A stretch of 64,000 nt of DNA from Pseudomonadota bacterium (lineage in GTDB: Bacteria > Pseudomonadota > Alphaproteobacteria > Rhizobiales > Rhizobiaceae). The notes below the pieces were generated by a model, which worked only from the letters and a program-made list of their open reading frames with translations, was not told the DNA's origin and made no database searches. The DNA lies in contig JAEWLS010000035.1 in assembly GCA_023457435.1 (NCBI GenBank), positions 1 to 64,000 on the forward strand. The letters run 5' to 3'. A program made the position numbers and the translations under genes. Shown here one piece after another: positions 36,532 to 45,510 of the stretch; within the stretch, counting starts at the first letter, position 1, and each line of letters begins with the position of its first letter.

Positions 36532-37853
36532 GCTACGGCGTCATCGCACTTCTGATGTTCTCCGGCATGATGCTGTTGCTCCTCACCGGGCAGCGCGTCT
36601 TTGCCGTCATCGGCTTCGTCGGCGCCATCATGGCGCTGCTGCTGTGGGGCGAGGGCGGCATCGAGATGCCGTTCACGGCCATCATCAAGCTGATGAAGTG
36701 GTACCCTCTGCTGACGCTGCCGCTGTTCGTGTTCATGGGCTACATGCTCGCCGAGAGCCGGATCGCCGACGACCTATACCGGATGTTCCACGTCTGGATG
36801 GGGCCGGTGCGCGGCGGGCTCGCCATCGGCACCATCTTCATGATGGTGATCATATCGGCCATCAACGGCTTGTCGGTGGCGGGACTTGCGGTGGGCGCGA
36901 CGATAGCGCTGCCGGAGCTTCTCAGACGCGGCTACGACAAGGTCATGACGACAGGCGTCATTATGGCCGGTTCGACGCTCGGGATCCTGATACCGCCGTC
37001 GGTCGTGCTGGTGCTTTACGGCATGATCGCCCGGCAGCCTGTCGGCAACCTCTGGATGGCCGGAGTTTTTCCTGGGCTGCTGATGGCGACGTTGTTCATC
37101 CTCTACGTCGTTATCCGCTCCTGGCTGCAGTCTTCGATGGCGCCGGCGCTGCCGAAGGCGGAGCGTGACGAGTATTCGCTCGCTGACAAGCTCAAACTTC
37201 TGAGGGCCGGCCTGATACCGCTGGCCATCTTCATTACCATGACCGGGCTTTTCCTGACCGGCATCACCAGCCTGGTCGAGAGTTCGGCCGTCGGCGTCAT
37301 CGGGTCGATCGTAGCCGCGATGCTGCGCGGCACGCTGACCCTGAAGGTTCTGCACGATACGACGCGCAAGACGCTCGGCATTTCCGCGATGTTCTTCTGG
37401 ATCATCACGGCTGCGCTATGCTTCGGCGCGGTGTTCGACGGCCTCGGCGCGGTGAAGTCGATCGAGTGGCTGTTCATCGGCGAGTGGGGGCTGCAGCCCT
37501 GGATGGTGCTGGTCCTGATGCAGCTGACCTTCCTGCTGCTTGGCATATTCCTCGACGATACCGCCATGCTGGTCATCGTTGCGCCGCTGTTCATCCCCCT
37601 CGCGGGCGCGCTCGGCTTCGATCTTGTCTGGTATGGCGTGCTTTACACGATCACCTGCCAGATCGCTTACATGACGCCGCCGTTCGGCTATAATCTCTTC
37701 CTGATGCGAGCGATGGCTCCGCCGGAAGTGTCGCTTACCGACATCTACCGCTCGATCTGGCCCTTCGTCTCGATCATGCTGCTCACACTTCTGATTATCG
37801 GTATCTTCCCCGAGATCGCGACATGGTTGCCGAACTACGTCTACGGAAAATAG
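36528..37853 (+). CDS. TRAP transporter large permease (DctM family)
   Basis: A 441-aa membrane protein with about twelve helices. The conserved loop GSTLGILIPPSVVLVLYG (about residues 147-164) is the DctM hallmark, and FLLLGIFLDDTAMLVI marks the second half. The ATG at 36528 overlaps the dctQ stop (ATGA). With DctQ and the binding protein at 37880 it makes a complete TRAP importer. Confidence 0.94.
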   Translation: MSYGVIALLMFSGMMLLLLTGQRVFAVIGFVGAIMALLLWGEGGIEMPFTAIIKLMKWYPLLTLPLFVFMGYMLAESRIADDLYRMFHVWMGPVRGGLAIGTIFMMVIISAINGLSVAGLAVGATIALPELLRRGYDKVMTTGVIMAGSTLGILIPPSVVLVLYGMIARQPVGNLWMAGVFPGLLMATLFILYVVIRSWLQSSMAPALPKAERDEYSLADKLKLLRAGLIPLAIFITMTGLFLTGITSLVESSAVGVIGSIVAAMLRGTLTLKVLHDTTRKTLGISAMFFWIITAALCFGAVFDGLGAVKSIEWLFIGEWGLQPWMVLVLMQLTFLLLGIFLDDTAMLVIVAPLFIPLAGALGFDLVWYGVLYTITCQIAYMTPPFGYNLFLMRAMAPPEVSLTDIYRSIWPFVSIMLLTLLIIGIFPEIATWLPNYVYGK

Positions 37854-37879
37854 CTTGCAGTTCAACAGAGGGTGAAACG

Positions 37880-38932
37880 ATGATCATCAAGCCATCACGC
37901 AGAAGCTTCATCAAATCCGCCGGTCTTGCCGCTGCTTCGGCGCCGCTCGCAGCGCCATACGTCATGGCGCAGTCGACGCCGATCAAGTGGCGCCTGCAGA
38001 CCTACGCCGGCGCCGCTCTCGGCCCGCACGTCACGAAGCCGGCCGTCGACGCCTTCAATGCCGCAGCGAAGGGAGAGATGGAGATCGAGCTATACTATGC
38101 CGACCAGCTGGTACCGACGGGCGAGCTTTTCAGAGCCATGCAGGCAGGCACCATCAACGCAGTCCACTCGGACGACGACTCGATGGCCGCGCCGGTGGAG
38201 ATTTCCGTGTTTGGCGGATACTTCCCGTTTGCCACCAAGCACATCCTCGACGTGCCGGTGCTGTTCAACCAATACGGCCTCGCCGATATATGGCGCGACG
38301 CCTACATGGCGGCGGGCGGCGTGGTGTGGCTCTCTGCCGCCGGTCAGGACCCGTGCCATTTCAACACGAAGAAGCCGCTGAACTCGCTCGCTGATCTGCA
38401 GGGCCTACGTCTTTACACGTTCCCGACGGCGGGGCGCTTCCTCGCGCAATTCGGCGTCATTCCGGTCTCACTGCCTTACGAGGACGTGCAGGTCGCCGTG
38501 CAGACCGGCGAGCTCGACGGCATGAGCTGGTCTGGTATCACCGAAGACTACACGGTCGGTTGGGCCGACGTGACCGACCACTTCACCACGAACAACATCT
38601 CGGGCGCCTGGATCGGCTCGTGGTTTGTCAACGAGAAGAGCTGGGCGGACATTCCGGAGCATCTGCAGAAGCTCTGGATGTCGTGCGTCGACGCCGGCCA
38701 CACCTACCGCAACCAGTGGTACTGGGGCGGCGAGGCCAAACTGCGCGCCACCGGCGACAAGTTGAAGCTGACCACGATCCCCGCCAACGAATGGGCAGAG
38801 GTAGAGTCGGCGGCGATGAAATTCTGGGACGAGATCGCTGCCGAGGGCGAGGCTAAGGCCAAAGTCGTCGCCATCTTCAAGGAGTACAATGAGATCCTGA
38901 AGAAGGCCGGCGGCGTCTACACGCAGGGCTGA
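37880..38932 (+). CDS. TRAP transporter substrate-binding protein (DctP family), Tat-exported
   Basis: A 350-aa periplasmic receptor. The N-terminus SRRSFIKSAG followed by an Ala-rich hydrophobic stretch is a twin-arginine signal, with cleavage near the end of APYVMAQS. The mature part has the DctP fold features (GELDGMSWSGITEDY, about 211-225; the ligand-binding Arg region is not certain by eye). It is last of the TRAP operon and is followed by a terminator. The gene precedes a glutamine-synthetase-like ligase, hinting at an amine-type ligand. Confidence 0.92.
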   Translation: MIIKPSRRSFIKSAGLAAASAPLAAPYVMAQSTPIKWRLQTYAGAALGPHVTKPAVDAFNAAAKGEMEIELYYADQLVPTGELFRAMQAGTINAVHSDDDSMAAPVEISVFGGYFPFATKHILDVPVLFNQYGLADIWRDAYMAAGGVVWLSAAGQDPCHFNTKKPLNSLADLQGLRLYTFPTAGRFLAQFGVIPVSLPYEDVQVAVQTGELDGMSWSGITEDYTVGWADVTDHFTTNNISGAWIGSWFVNEKSWADIPEHLQKLWMSCVDAGHTYRNQWYWGGEAKLRATGDKLKLTTIPANEWAEVESAAMKFWDEIAAEGEAKAKVVAIFKEYNEILKKAGGVYTQG

Positions 38933-38946
38933 GCCTAGAGAAGCGG

Positions 38947-38978
38947 CGCGGGTGGCCGAACGGCCTCCCGCGTCTTTT
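38947..38978 (+). terminator. Probable rho-independent terminator after TRAP operon
   Basis: CGCGGG-T-GGCC (38947-38957) pairs with GGCC-T-CCCGCG (38962-38972) with one T-T mismatch and a GAAC loop, followed by TCTTTT. It separates the TRAP operon from the ligase gene at 39025. Confidence 0.7.
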
Positions 38979-39024
38979 GGAATATTAGCCGGCGCGTAGA
39001 TCGGCGATTTTTGGGGCAGGTGTT

Positions 39025-40395
39025 ATGGCGGGGATGGTTTCGTTCGACGAGCTGCGCAAGGCTGTGGGCGGCGGCGCGGTGGATACGGTGCTTGCATGCT
39101 CGATCGACATGCAGGGTCGGCTGATCGGCAAGCGCTTCCTCGCCAGCTATTTCGTCGAGGGCGCTTACGACGAGACCCACGGATGCAACTATCTGCTCGC
39201 CAACGACATCGATATGGAGCCGGTGCCGGGCTACAAGGCCGCGAGTTGGTCGCTGGGCTACGGCGACTTCGTCATGAAGCCGGATCTCGCCACGATCCGC
39301 ATGGTGCCGTGGCTGGAAAAGACGGCGCTGGTGCTGTGCGACATCCTCGACCATCACGATCATGCCGATCTGCCGCATTCGCCGCGCGCGATCCTGAAGA
39401 AGCAAGTCGCGCGGCTCAGCGAGCGCGGATACCTTGCCTACTTCGCCTCCGAACTGGAGTTCTACCTGTTCGACGAGAGCTACGACTCGGCGCGCGGCAA
39501 ACACTGGTCGCAGCTCGGCACCGCCTCACCCTACATCGGCGACTATCTGATCGGCATCACCTCGAAGGAAGAGGGCTACATGCGCCGTCTTCGCAACGAG
39601 ATGAATGCCGCCGGCATCCCGATCGAGAACTCGAAGGGCGAGTGGGGGCCGGGGCAGGAGGAGATCAACGTGCGCTATGCCGAGGCGCTCGACATGGCCG
39701 ACCGGCACGTCATCCTCAAGAACGGCGCGAAGGAAATCGCCGCCCAGATGGGGAAGGCGGTCACTTTCATGGCCAAGTACAACTACTCGCTCGCCGGTAA
39801 CTCAAGTCATATCCACAACTCGCTGTGGAGCGCCGACGGCAAGACGCCGCTGTTTTTCGACAAGAAGGCGGAATGGACCTTGTCCGAACTCGGCCAGCAG
39901 TGGTCGGCTGGTCAGCTGAAATATGCCAAGGAGTTCACCTGGTTCCTGGCGCCGTACGTCAACTCCTACAAGCGCTTCCAGTCCGGCACGTTCGCGCCGA
40001 CAAAGATCATGTGGAGCGAGGACAACCGCACGGCTGGCTTCCGGCTCTGCGGCGAGGGCACCAAGGGCATCCGCATGGAATGCCGCATCGGCGGGGCCGA
40101 CCTCAACCCGTATCTCGCCTTCGCGGCGCTGATCGCGGCCGGGCTTGCCGGCATCGACGAGAAGCTTGCGCTGCAGAAGCCATTCGTCGGCGATGCCTAT
40201 CAGGCGAGCAAGTTGCCGGAGATCCCGAAGACCTTGCGCGACGCCACCGAGACGCTGGCAAAATCAAAGATGCTCAAGGCCGCATTCGGCGACGAGGTCG
40301 TCGAGCACTACGTGCATACCGCACGGTGGGAACAGCTTGAATACGACCGCCGGGTGACGGACTGGGAACTGCACCGAGGCTTCGAGCGGTACTAG
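39025..40395 (+). CDS. Glutamine synthetase-like gamma-glutamyl ligase
   Basis: A 456-aa member of the glutamine synthetase fold, probably joining glutamate to an amine rather than making glutamine. Recognisable motifs are FASELEFYLFD (about 138-148), AGNSSHIHNSLW (about 257-268), the ATP/glutamate site APTKIMWSEDNRTAGFRL (about 325-342) and CRIGGADLNPY (about 353-363). The length and divergence fit the PuuA, IpuC and GMAS group of biodegradative ligases. Aldehyde and alcohol dehydrogenase genes follow on the same strand, as expected for oxidation of a gamma-glutamyl amine or amino alcohol. No gamma-glutamyl hydrolase gene is seen. Confidence 0.85.
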   Translation: MAGMVSFDELRKAVGGGAVDTVLACSIDMQGRLIGKRFLASYFVEGAYDETHGCNYLLANDIDMEPVPGYKAASWSLGYGDFVMKPDLATIRMVPWLEKTALVLCDILDHHDHADLPHSPRAILKKQVARLSERGYLAYFASELEFYLFDESYDSARGKHWSQLGTASPYIGDYLIGITSKEEGYMRRLRNEMNAAGIPIENSKGEWGPGQEEINVRYAEALDMADRHVILKNGAKEIAAQMGKAVTFMAKYNYSLAGNSSHIHNSLWSADGKTPLFFDKKAEWTLSELGQQWSAGQLKYAKEFTWFLAPYVNSYKRFQSGTFAPTKIMWSEDNRTAGFRLCGEGTKGIRMECRIGGADLNPYLAFAALIAAGLAGIDEKLALQKPFVGDAYQASKLPEIPKTLRDATETLAKSKMLKAAFGDEVVEHYVHTARWEQLEYDRRVTDWELHRGFERY

Positions 40396-40423
40396 AACTG
40401 CAAGAACAAGAACGAGGATTCAC

Positions 40424-41812
40424 ATGGCCGATACGGTCAAACTGAAATCGCCGGTCGACGGCTCGATCTATGTCGAGCGCGCCGTGGCAACGGAGCGCGA
40501 GGTGAGCGCGGCCGTCGAGCGCGCCCGCACTGCCCAAGCCGACTGGGCACGGCTGCCGGTCGCAAAACGCAGCGACTACGTGCTCAAGATGCTCGACGCA
40601 CTGCTTGCCATGAACGACGAAATCGTCACCGAGCTCGCCTGGCAGATGGGCCGGCCGGTGCGCTGGGGCGGAGAGAAGGGCGGCGTCGAGGAGCGGACCC
40701 GCTACATGGTGTCGATCGCCGAGGAGGCGCTGGCACCGGTTCCCGCGTCCAACCCCAAAGATGGATTCCGACGTTACGTGAAGAAGGATCCGCTCGGCGT
40801 CGTCATGGTGATCGCGCCGTGGAACTACCCCTTCCTCACCACGGTCAATACAGTGGTGCCAGCGCTGATCGCCGGGTCCGCCGTCATCCTGAAGCACGCC
40901 GCACAGACGCTGCTGGTCGGTGAGCGCTTCGCCAAGGCGTTCGAGATCGCGGGTCTGCCGAAGAACGTGTTCCAAAATCTCGTTCTCAGCCACGGGCAGA
41001 CGGAAGCGCTGCTGGCCTCGGGCAAGATCGACCACGTCAACTTCACCGGATCCGTGGCCGGCGGGCGCGCTATCGAGAAGGCGGCTGCGGGCACGTTCAT
41101 GACGCTGGGCCTCGAGCTCGGCGGCAAGGACCCGGCCTATGTGCTGCCTGACGCGAAGATGGACCACGCGATCGCCAACCTGGCCGAAGGCGCTTTCTAC
41201 AATTCCGGTCAATGCTGCTGCGGCATCGAGCGCATCTACGTTCACGAGAAGGTCTACGACGAATTCGTCGAGGGCTTCGTAGCTGAGACGAAGAACTGGC
41301 AGCTCGGCAACCCGCTGGAACAGGCGACCACGATGGGACCGATGGCGCACGCCCGCTTCGCAGACTTCATTCGCGAGCAAAGGGCCGAGGCGCTGCGCAA
41401 GGGCGCCAAAGCCCACATGAACTCAAAGCATGACCTCGACGTGGCCGGCTCTCCCTATCTGCCGGCAGAGGTATTGACCGACGTGAACCACCAGATGAGC
41501 GTCATGCGCGAGGAGAGTTTCGGACCGATCGTCGGCATCATGAAGGTACGCAACGACGAGGAGGCGATCGCGCTCATGAACGACAGCCCATACGGGCTGA
41601 CGGCGTCGGTATGGACGTCCGATGTCGAGCACGCCGTCGCCATCGGCGACCGCGTCGAGACCGGCACCTTCTTCATGAACCGCTGCGACTATCTCGACCC
41701 GGCGCTCGTCTGGACGGGAGTGAAGGACACCGGCAAGGGTGCCGGCCTCTCCCGCATCGGCTACGACCAGCTGACCCGGCCCAAGAGCTATCACCTGCGT
41801 GAGAAGATCTGA
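40424..41812 (+). CDS. Aldehyde dehydrogenase
   Basis: A 462-aa NAD(P)-dependent aldehyde dehydrogenase. VIAPWNYPFLTTVN (about 128-141) shapes the cofactor site, the general base is in LELGGKDP (about 228-235) and the nucleophile is in NSGQCCCG, probably Cys265 of a three-Cys run. It has the length of the shorter, succinate-semialdehyde-like group. Placed between the glutamyl ligase and alcohol dehydrogenase, it could oxidise a gamma-glutamyl aldehyde. Confidence 0.92.
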   Translation: MADTVKLKSPVDGSIYVERAVATEREVSAAVERARTAQADWARLPVAKRSDYVLKMLDALLAMNDEIVTELAWQMGRPVRWGGEKGGVEERTRYMVSIAEEALAPVPASNPKDGFRRYVKKDPLGVVMVIAPWNYPFLTTVNTVVPALIAGSAVILKHAAQTLLVGERFAKAFEIAGLPKNVFQNLVLSHGQTEALLASGKIDHVNFTGSVAGGRAIEKAAAGTFMTLGLELGGKDPAYVLPDAKMDHAIANLAEGAFYNSGQCCCGIERIYVHEKVYDEFVEGFVAETKNWQLGNPLEQATTMGPMAHARFADFIREQRAEALRKGAKAHMNSKHDLDVAGSPYLPAEVLTDVNHQMSVMREESFGPIVGIMKVRNDEEAIALMNDSPYGLTASVWTSDVEHAVAIGDRVETGTFFMNRCDYLDPALVWTGVKDTGKGAGLSRIGYDQLTRPKSYHLREKI

Positions 41813-41822
41813 GCGCAGCGAC

Positions 41823-42083
41823 ATGCCCTACTGGGCCATCGAGACGATGGGCTACCTCGCGGCTGCGCTCGGCACCTTGTGCTGGGTGCCGCAGGTGGCG
41901 CGTACTGTGCGAACGCGCGAAACGCGCGACCTGTCGCTGTGGACGAACCTGATGCTGTTCACCGCGATCATGCTCTGGTTCTTCTATGGGCTGGCGATTG
42001 CCTCATGGCCGCTGGCAGCATCCAACGGCGCCGCCATGCTGATGATCGGCACCATCGTCGTGCTCAAGTTACGGCACGGTTGA
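41823..42083 (+). CDS. SemiSWEET-type (PQ-loop/MtN3) small transporter
   Basis: An 86-aa protein with three hydrophobic helices. The first helix ends in the VPQV motif, then DLSLWTN and LWFFYGL, and a final helix beginning with an Asn (ASNGAAML), all typical of SemiSWEET half-transporters, which dimerise to move sugars or other small solutes. The ATG at 41823 is chosen over an in-frame start at 41799 that overlaps the dehydrogenase gene. Its place between two dehydrogenase genes is unusual; the solute is unknown. Confidence 0.82.
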   Translation: MPYWAIETMGYLAAALGTLCWVPQVARTVRTRETRDLSLWTNLMLFTAIMLWFFYGLAIASWPLAASNGAAMLMIGTIVVLKLRHG

Positions 42084-42108
42084 TCACACGAGCCTATCCG
42101 AGGGGGAC

Positions 42109-43275
42109 ATGACCAAGCTCGTTTCGAAATGGAACTATCCGACCACAGTGCGTTTTGGCGCCGGGCGCATCTCTGAGCTTGCCGATGCACTCAAGTTCGC
42201 CGGCATCGAGCGCCCCCTCTTCGTCACCGATCCGGGGCTCGCGAGGCTGCCGGTCGTTCCGAAGACGCTGAAGCTCCTCGACGATGCCAAGGTGAAATAC
42301 GGCGTATTCACGGACGTGAAGCCGAACCCAGTGGAAAGCAATCTCACCGCCGGTATCGCCGCCTTCAAGAGCGGCAAGCACGATGGTGTTGTCGCGTTCG
42401 GCGGGGGGTCGGCCCTCGACCTCGGCAAGCTGATTGCATTCCAGGCCGGACAGACGCGGCCGATTTGGGATTTCGAGGACATCGGTGACTGGTACACCCG
42501 CGCCGATGCTTCCCGGATCGCGCCGATCGTCGCCGTCCCGACGACCGCCGGAACCGGCTCGGAGGTTGGTCGGGCCGGCGTGCTGACCCATGAGGCCAGC
42601 CACACCAAAAAGGTCATCTTCCACCCGAAGATGATGCCGGCGATCGTCATAGCCGATCCGGAGCTAACAGCCGGCATGCCGCCGTTCATCACCGCCGGCA
42701 CTGGAATGGACGCGCTGGCGCATTGCCTCGAGGCCTACTGCGCGCCGGGCTATCACCCGATGGCCGACGGCATCGCGCTCGAAGGCATGCGTCTTGCCCT
42801 GGAAAACCTCCCGAAGGCCTTCGCCGACGGTAAGGACCTGACGGCCCGGGCGCACATGATGAGCGCTGCGGCGATGGGCGCTACCGCCTTCCAGAAGGGT
42901 CTCGGCGCAATCCACTCGCTGTCTCATCCGATCGGCGCGCTCTACGACACCCATCACGGCATGACGAACGCCGTATTCATGCCCTACGTGCTTGCCTTCA
43001 ATCGCGACGCCATCGAGGAGCGCATCGCGCGTGCCGCTGCCTACATCGGCATCAAGGGCGGCTTCGATGGTTTTGCCAAGACCGTCATGAAGCTGCGCAA
43101 GGAGCTGAAGGTGCCGCACACGCTCGGCGGGCTGATCAAGGATTTCAATCCCGACAAGAAGCGCAAGGCGCTCATCGCGGACATGGCGATCGTCGATCCG
43201 ACCGCCGGCGGCAACCCCGTCAAGCTCACGAAGAAGGGCGCGGCGATGCTGCTTGATCAGGCTATCGCCGGGTAG
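42109..43275 (+). CDS. Iron-containing alcohol dehydrogenase
   Basis: A 388-aa group III alcohol dehydrogenase. The NAD site GGGSALDLGKLIAF (about 98-111) and PTTAGTGSEVGRAGVLTHE are typical. The metal ligands are visible as an Asp and three His: GMDALAHCLEAYCAPGYHP (near 203-221) and GAIHSLSHPIGALYDTHHG (near 265-283). It has a GGGG ribosome site. In context it would oxidise an alcohol to the aldehyde used by the neighbouring aldehyde dehydrogenase. Confidence 0.93.
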   Translation: MTKLVSKWNYPTTVRFGAGRISELADALKFAGIERPLFVTDPGLARLPVVPKTLKLLDDAKVKYGVFTDVKPNPVESNLTAGIAAFKSGKHDGVVAFGGGSALDLGKLIAFQAGQTRPIWDFEDIGDWYTRADASRIAPIVAVPTTAGTGSEVGRAGVLTHEASHTKKVIFHPKMMPAIVIADPELTAGMPPFITAGTGMDALAHCLEAYCAPGYHPMADGIALEGMRLALENLPKAFADGKDLTARAHMMSAAAMGATAFQKGLGAIHSLSHPIGALYDTHHGMTNAVFMPYVLAFNRDAIEERIARAAAYIGIKGGFDGFAKTVMKLRKELKVPHTLGGLIKDFNPDKKRKALIADMAIVDPTAGGNPVKLTKKGAAMLLDQAIAG

Positions 43276-43463
43276 CGGCCGACAGGTCGAGAAGACGCGA
43301 AAACTTAGCCGGAAAATAACAGCTCTCGGATTGCTCCAACGGGTCAAACGTAGTTAACTTCCGGCACTTCGGGCGCAATCCGACGGCCTTCATGTCCCTG
43401 TCACAGGAGGCCGCTAACCCGCATCGAAGACGTCGACAGGCGTCAGTCTAACGGAGAAACAAT

Positions 43464-44573
43464 ATGTTGAAACGCACTGGAACGGCGCTGTCGCTGACGG
43501 CGGCCGTGCTGATGATATCGACGGCGATTTCGTCGGCGCAGGACATGGCCGCGCTCGAAGCTGCGGCCAAGAAAGAGGGCATGCTGAGCACCATCGCTCT
43601 GCCCGACAGCTGGTGCGGCTATGGCGACGTGATCGCCGGCTTCAAGAAGAAGTACCCTGAGATCAAGTACAATGGTCTGAACCCCGACGCCGGCTCGGCC
43701 GACGAACTCGAGGCCATCCGCGCCAACAAGGACAACAAGGGCCCGCAGGCCCCCGACGTCATCGACGTCGGCCTCTCGTTCGGCCCTGCCGCAAAGAAGG
43801 AAGGGCTGATCCAGCCTTACAAGGTCGCGACCTGGGAGAGCATCCCGGCCGACGCCAAGGACGCCGAAGGCCACTGGTACGGCGACTACTACGGCGTGAT
43901 GTCGTTCGTCGTGAACAAGGACCTGGTGCAGAATGTCCCGCAGTCCTTCGCCGATCTGCTGAAGCCGGAGTATTCAGGACAGGTCGCGTTCGCTGGCGAT
44001 CCGCGCGCTTCGAACCAGGCCATCCTCGGCGTGCTCGCGGCCGGCATGGCGCAGGGCGCCGCGCCGGGTGCAGATGCGGCCAAGGCCGGTCTCGAATTCT
44101 TCAAGAAGCTGAACGACGCGGGCAACTTCGTGCCAGTCATCGGCAAGGCCGGAACGCTCGCTCAGGGCACGACGCCGATCATCATCGCCTGGGACTACAA
44201 CGGATTGGCCTGGCGTGACTCGCTGAAGGGCAACCCGCCGGTCGACGTCGTCGTGCCGACGGACGCCTCGCTCGCTGGTGTCTACGTCCAGGCAATCAGT
44301 GCCTACGCGCCGCAGCCGAACGCCGCGAAGCTGTGGATGGAGTATCTCTACAGCGACGAGGGACAGCTCGGCTGGCTCAAGGGCTACTGCCACCCGATCC
44401 GCTTCAACGATCTGGTGAGCGCCGGCAAGGTGCCGCAGGAGATGCTCGACAAGCTGCCGCCGGCGGAAGGCTACGCCAAGGCCGTGTTCCCGAGCCTCGA
44501 CGCGGTCAATGCCAACTCGGCTGCCGTCAAGGAAGGCTGGGACAAGGTCGTCGGCGCCAACGTGGTGCAGTAA
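43464..44573 (+). CDS. ABC transporter periplasmic substrate-binding protein (family 1, iron/phosphonate/polyamine group)
   Basis: A 369-aa exported protein with signal peptide (cleavage near SSA-QD, residue 26). The mature protein starts AALEAAAKKEGMLSTIALPD, resembling the group that includes iron(III), 2-aminoethylphosphonate and spermidine/putrescine receptors. The 188-base space upstream holds no recognised gene and no promoter that I trust. It leads an operon with two permeases and a PotA-like ATPase. The ligand is uncertain; an amine or aminophosphonate fits the neighbourhood. Confidence 0.88.
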   Translation: MLKRTGTALSLTAAVLMISTAISSAQDMAALEAAAKKEGMLSTIALPDSWCGYGDVIAGFKKKYPEIKYNGLNPDAGSADELEAIRANKDNKGPQAPDVIDVGLSFGPAAKKEGLIQPYKVATWESIPADAKDAEGHWYGDYYGVMSFVVNKDLVQNVPQSFADLLKPEYSGQVAFAGDPRASNQAILGVLAAGMAQGAAPGADAAKAGLEFFKKLNDAGNFVPVIGKAGTLAQGTTPIIIAWDYNGLAWRDSLKGNPPVDVVVPTDASLAGVYVQAISAYAPQPNAAKLWMEYLYSDEGQLGWLKGYCHPIRFNDLVSAGKVPQEMLDKLPPAEGYAKAVFPSLDAVNANSAAVKEGWDKVVGANVVQ

Positions 44574-44583
44574 GGATCAGGTC

Positions 44584-44610
44584 GGAGGACGTGGCTCGCC
44601 CACGTCCTCC
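44584..44610 (+). terminator. Intra-operon stem-loop after the binding-protein gene
   Basis: GGAGGACGTGG (44584-44594) and CCACGTCCTCC (44600-44610) pair perfectly over 11 bp around CTCGC. The tail is only TTCTC, so it is likely a partial terminator or mRNA-stabilising hairpin that keeps receptor expression above that of the permeases, as seen in other binding-protein operons. Confidence 0.7.
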
Positions 44611-44637
44611 TTCTCACCTCGTTGAATAGCGGAGCGC

Positions 44638-45510
44638 ATGTCCCAAGCCTCGTCTCTCGGCCGCCGTCTGCCGACCCATTGGCTGGGCGTCGCCCCCTTC
44701 TTCGTATTCGCCATCCTGTTTCTGATCCTGCCGGCAATCACGATCGTGATTGGCGCGTTCCGCGCGCCCGACGGCGGCTTCACGCTGCAGAACATCGCGG
44801 CGCTGAACACCAACACGATTCGCAACGCCTACTGGGTTTCGATCCAGGTCAGCTTCTGGTCGGCACTGCTCGGCTGCACCATCGGCTTCATCATGGCCGC
44901 TGCCACGGTACTCGGCGGCCTGCCGCGTTTCATTCGCTCGCCGTTGCTAACCTTTTCCGGCGTCGCGTCGAATTTTGCGGGTCTTCCGCTCGCCTTCGCC
45001 TTTATCGCAACGGTTGGGCCGGCTGGCCTGATCACCGTCTGGCTGCGCACGGAGTTCGGGATCAACCTGCGCGCGGCCACAGGGTTCAACCTGTTCAGCA
45101 CAACCGGCCTGATCGTCACATACCTGTTCTTTCAGGTACCGCTGATGATCCTCATCATTACCCCGGCGCTCGATGCGCTGAAGCGCGAGTGGCGGGAGGC
45201 GGCGTCGATCCTCGGTGCCACCGGTTTCCAGTACTGGCGCATGGTGGCGTTCCCGATCCTGCTGCCGTCGCTCCTCGGCACGTTCGCGTTGCTGTTCGCC
45301 AACTCCTTCGGCGCGGTAGCGACGGCCTTCGCGCTTGCTGGACCGCAGCTCAATATCGCGCCGATCCTGCTGTTCTCCCAGATCCGCGGCGACGTGCTCG
45401 GCAGCCCGGGCCTCGGCTATGCGCTCGCCTTCGGAATGATCGTCATCACCGGTCTCGCCAACGCGCTCTATCTCTGGCTCCGTGCGCGCACGGAGAGGTG
45501 GCAGAAATGA
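44638..45510 (+). CDS. ABC transporter permease, PotB/FbpB-like
   Basis: A 290-aa inner-membrane permease with about six helices. The EAA-type loop REAASILGATGFQYWRMVAFPILLPSL (near residues 185-211) contacts the ATPase. It overlaps the second permease gene by four bases. It forms half of the channel for the solute bound by the receptor at 43464. Confidence 0.92.
   Translation: MSQASSLGRRLPTHWLGVAPFFVFAILFLILPAITIVIGAFRAPDGGFTLQNIAALNTNTIRNAYWVSIQVSFWSALLGCTIGFIMAAATVLGGLPRFIRSPLLTFSGVASNFAGLPLAFAFIATVGPAGLITVWLRTEFGINLRAATGFNLFSTTGLIVTYLFFQVPLMILIITPALDALKREWREAASILGATGFQYWRMVAFPILLPSLLGTFALLFANSFGAVATAFALAGPQLNIAPILLFSQIRGDVLGSPGLGYALAFGMIVITGLANALYLWLRARTERWQK

Noticed and set aside
43351..43358. 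A fifth MarR-type site near 43350 (GTTAACTT)
   Set aside because: It has the half-sites in the wrong order and spacing compared with the four palindromes, and lies in a different gene group.
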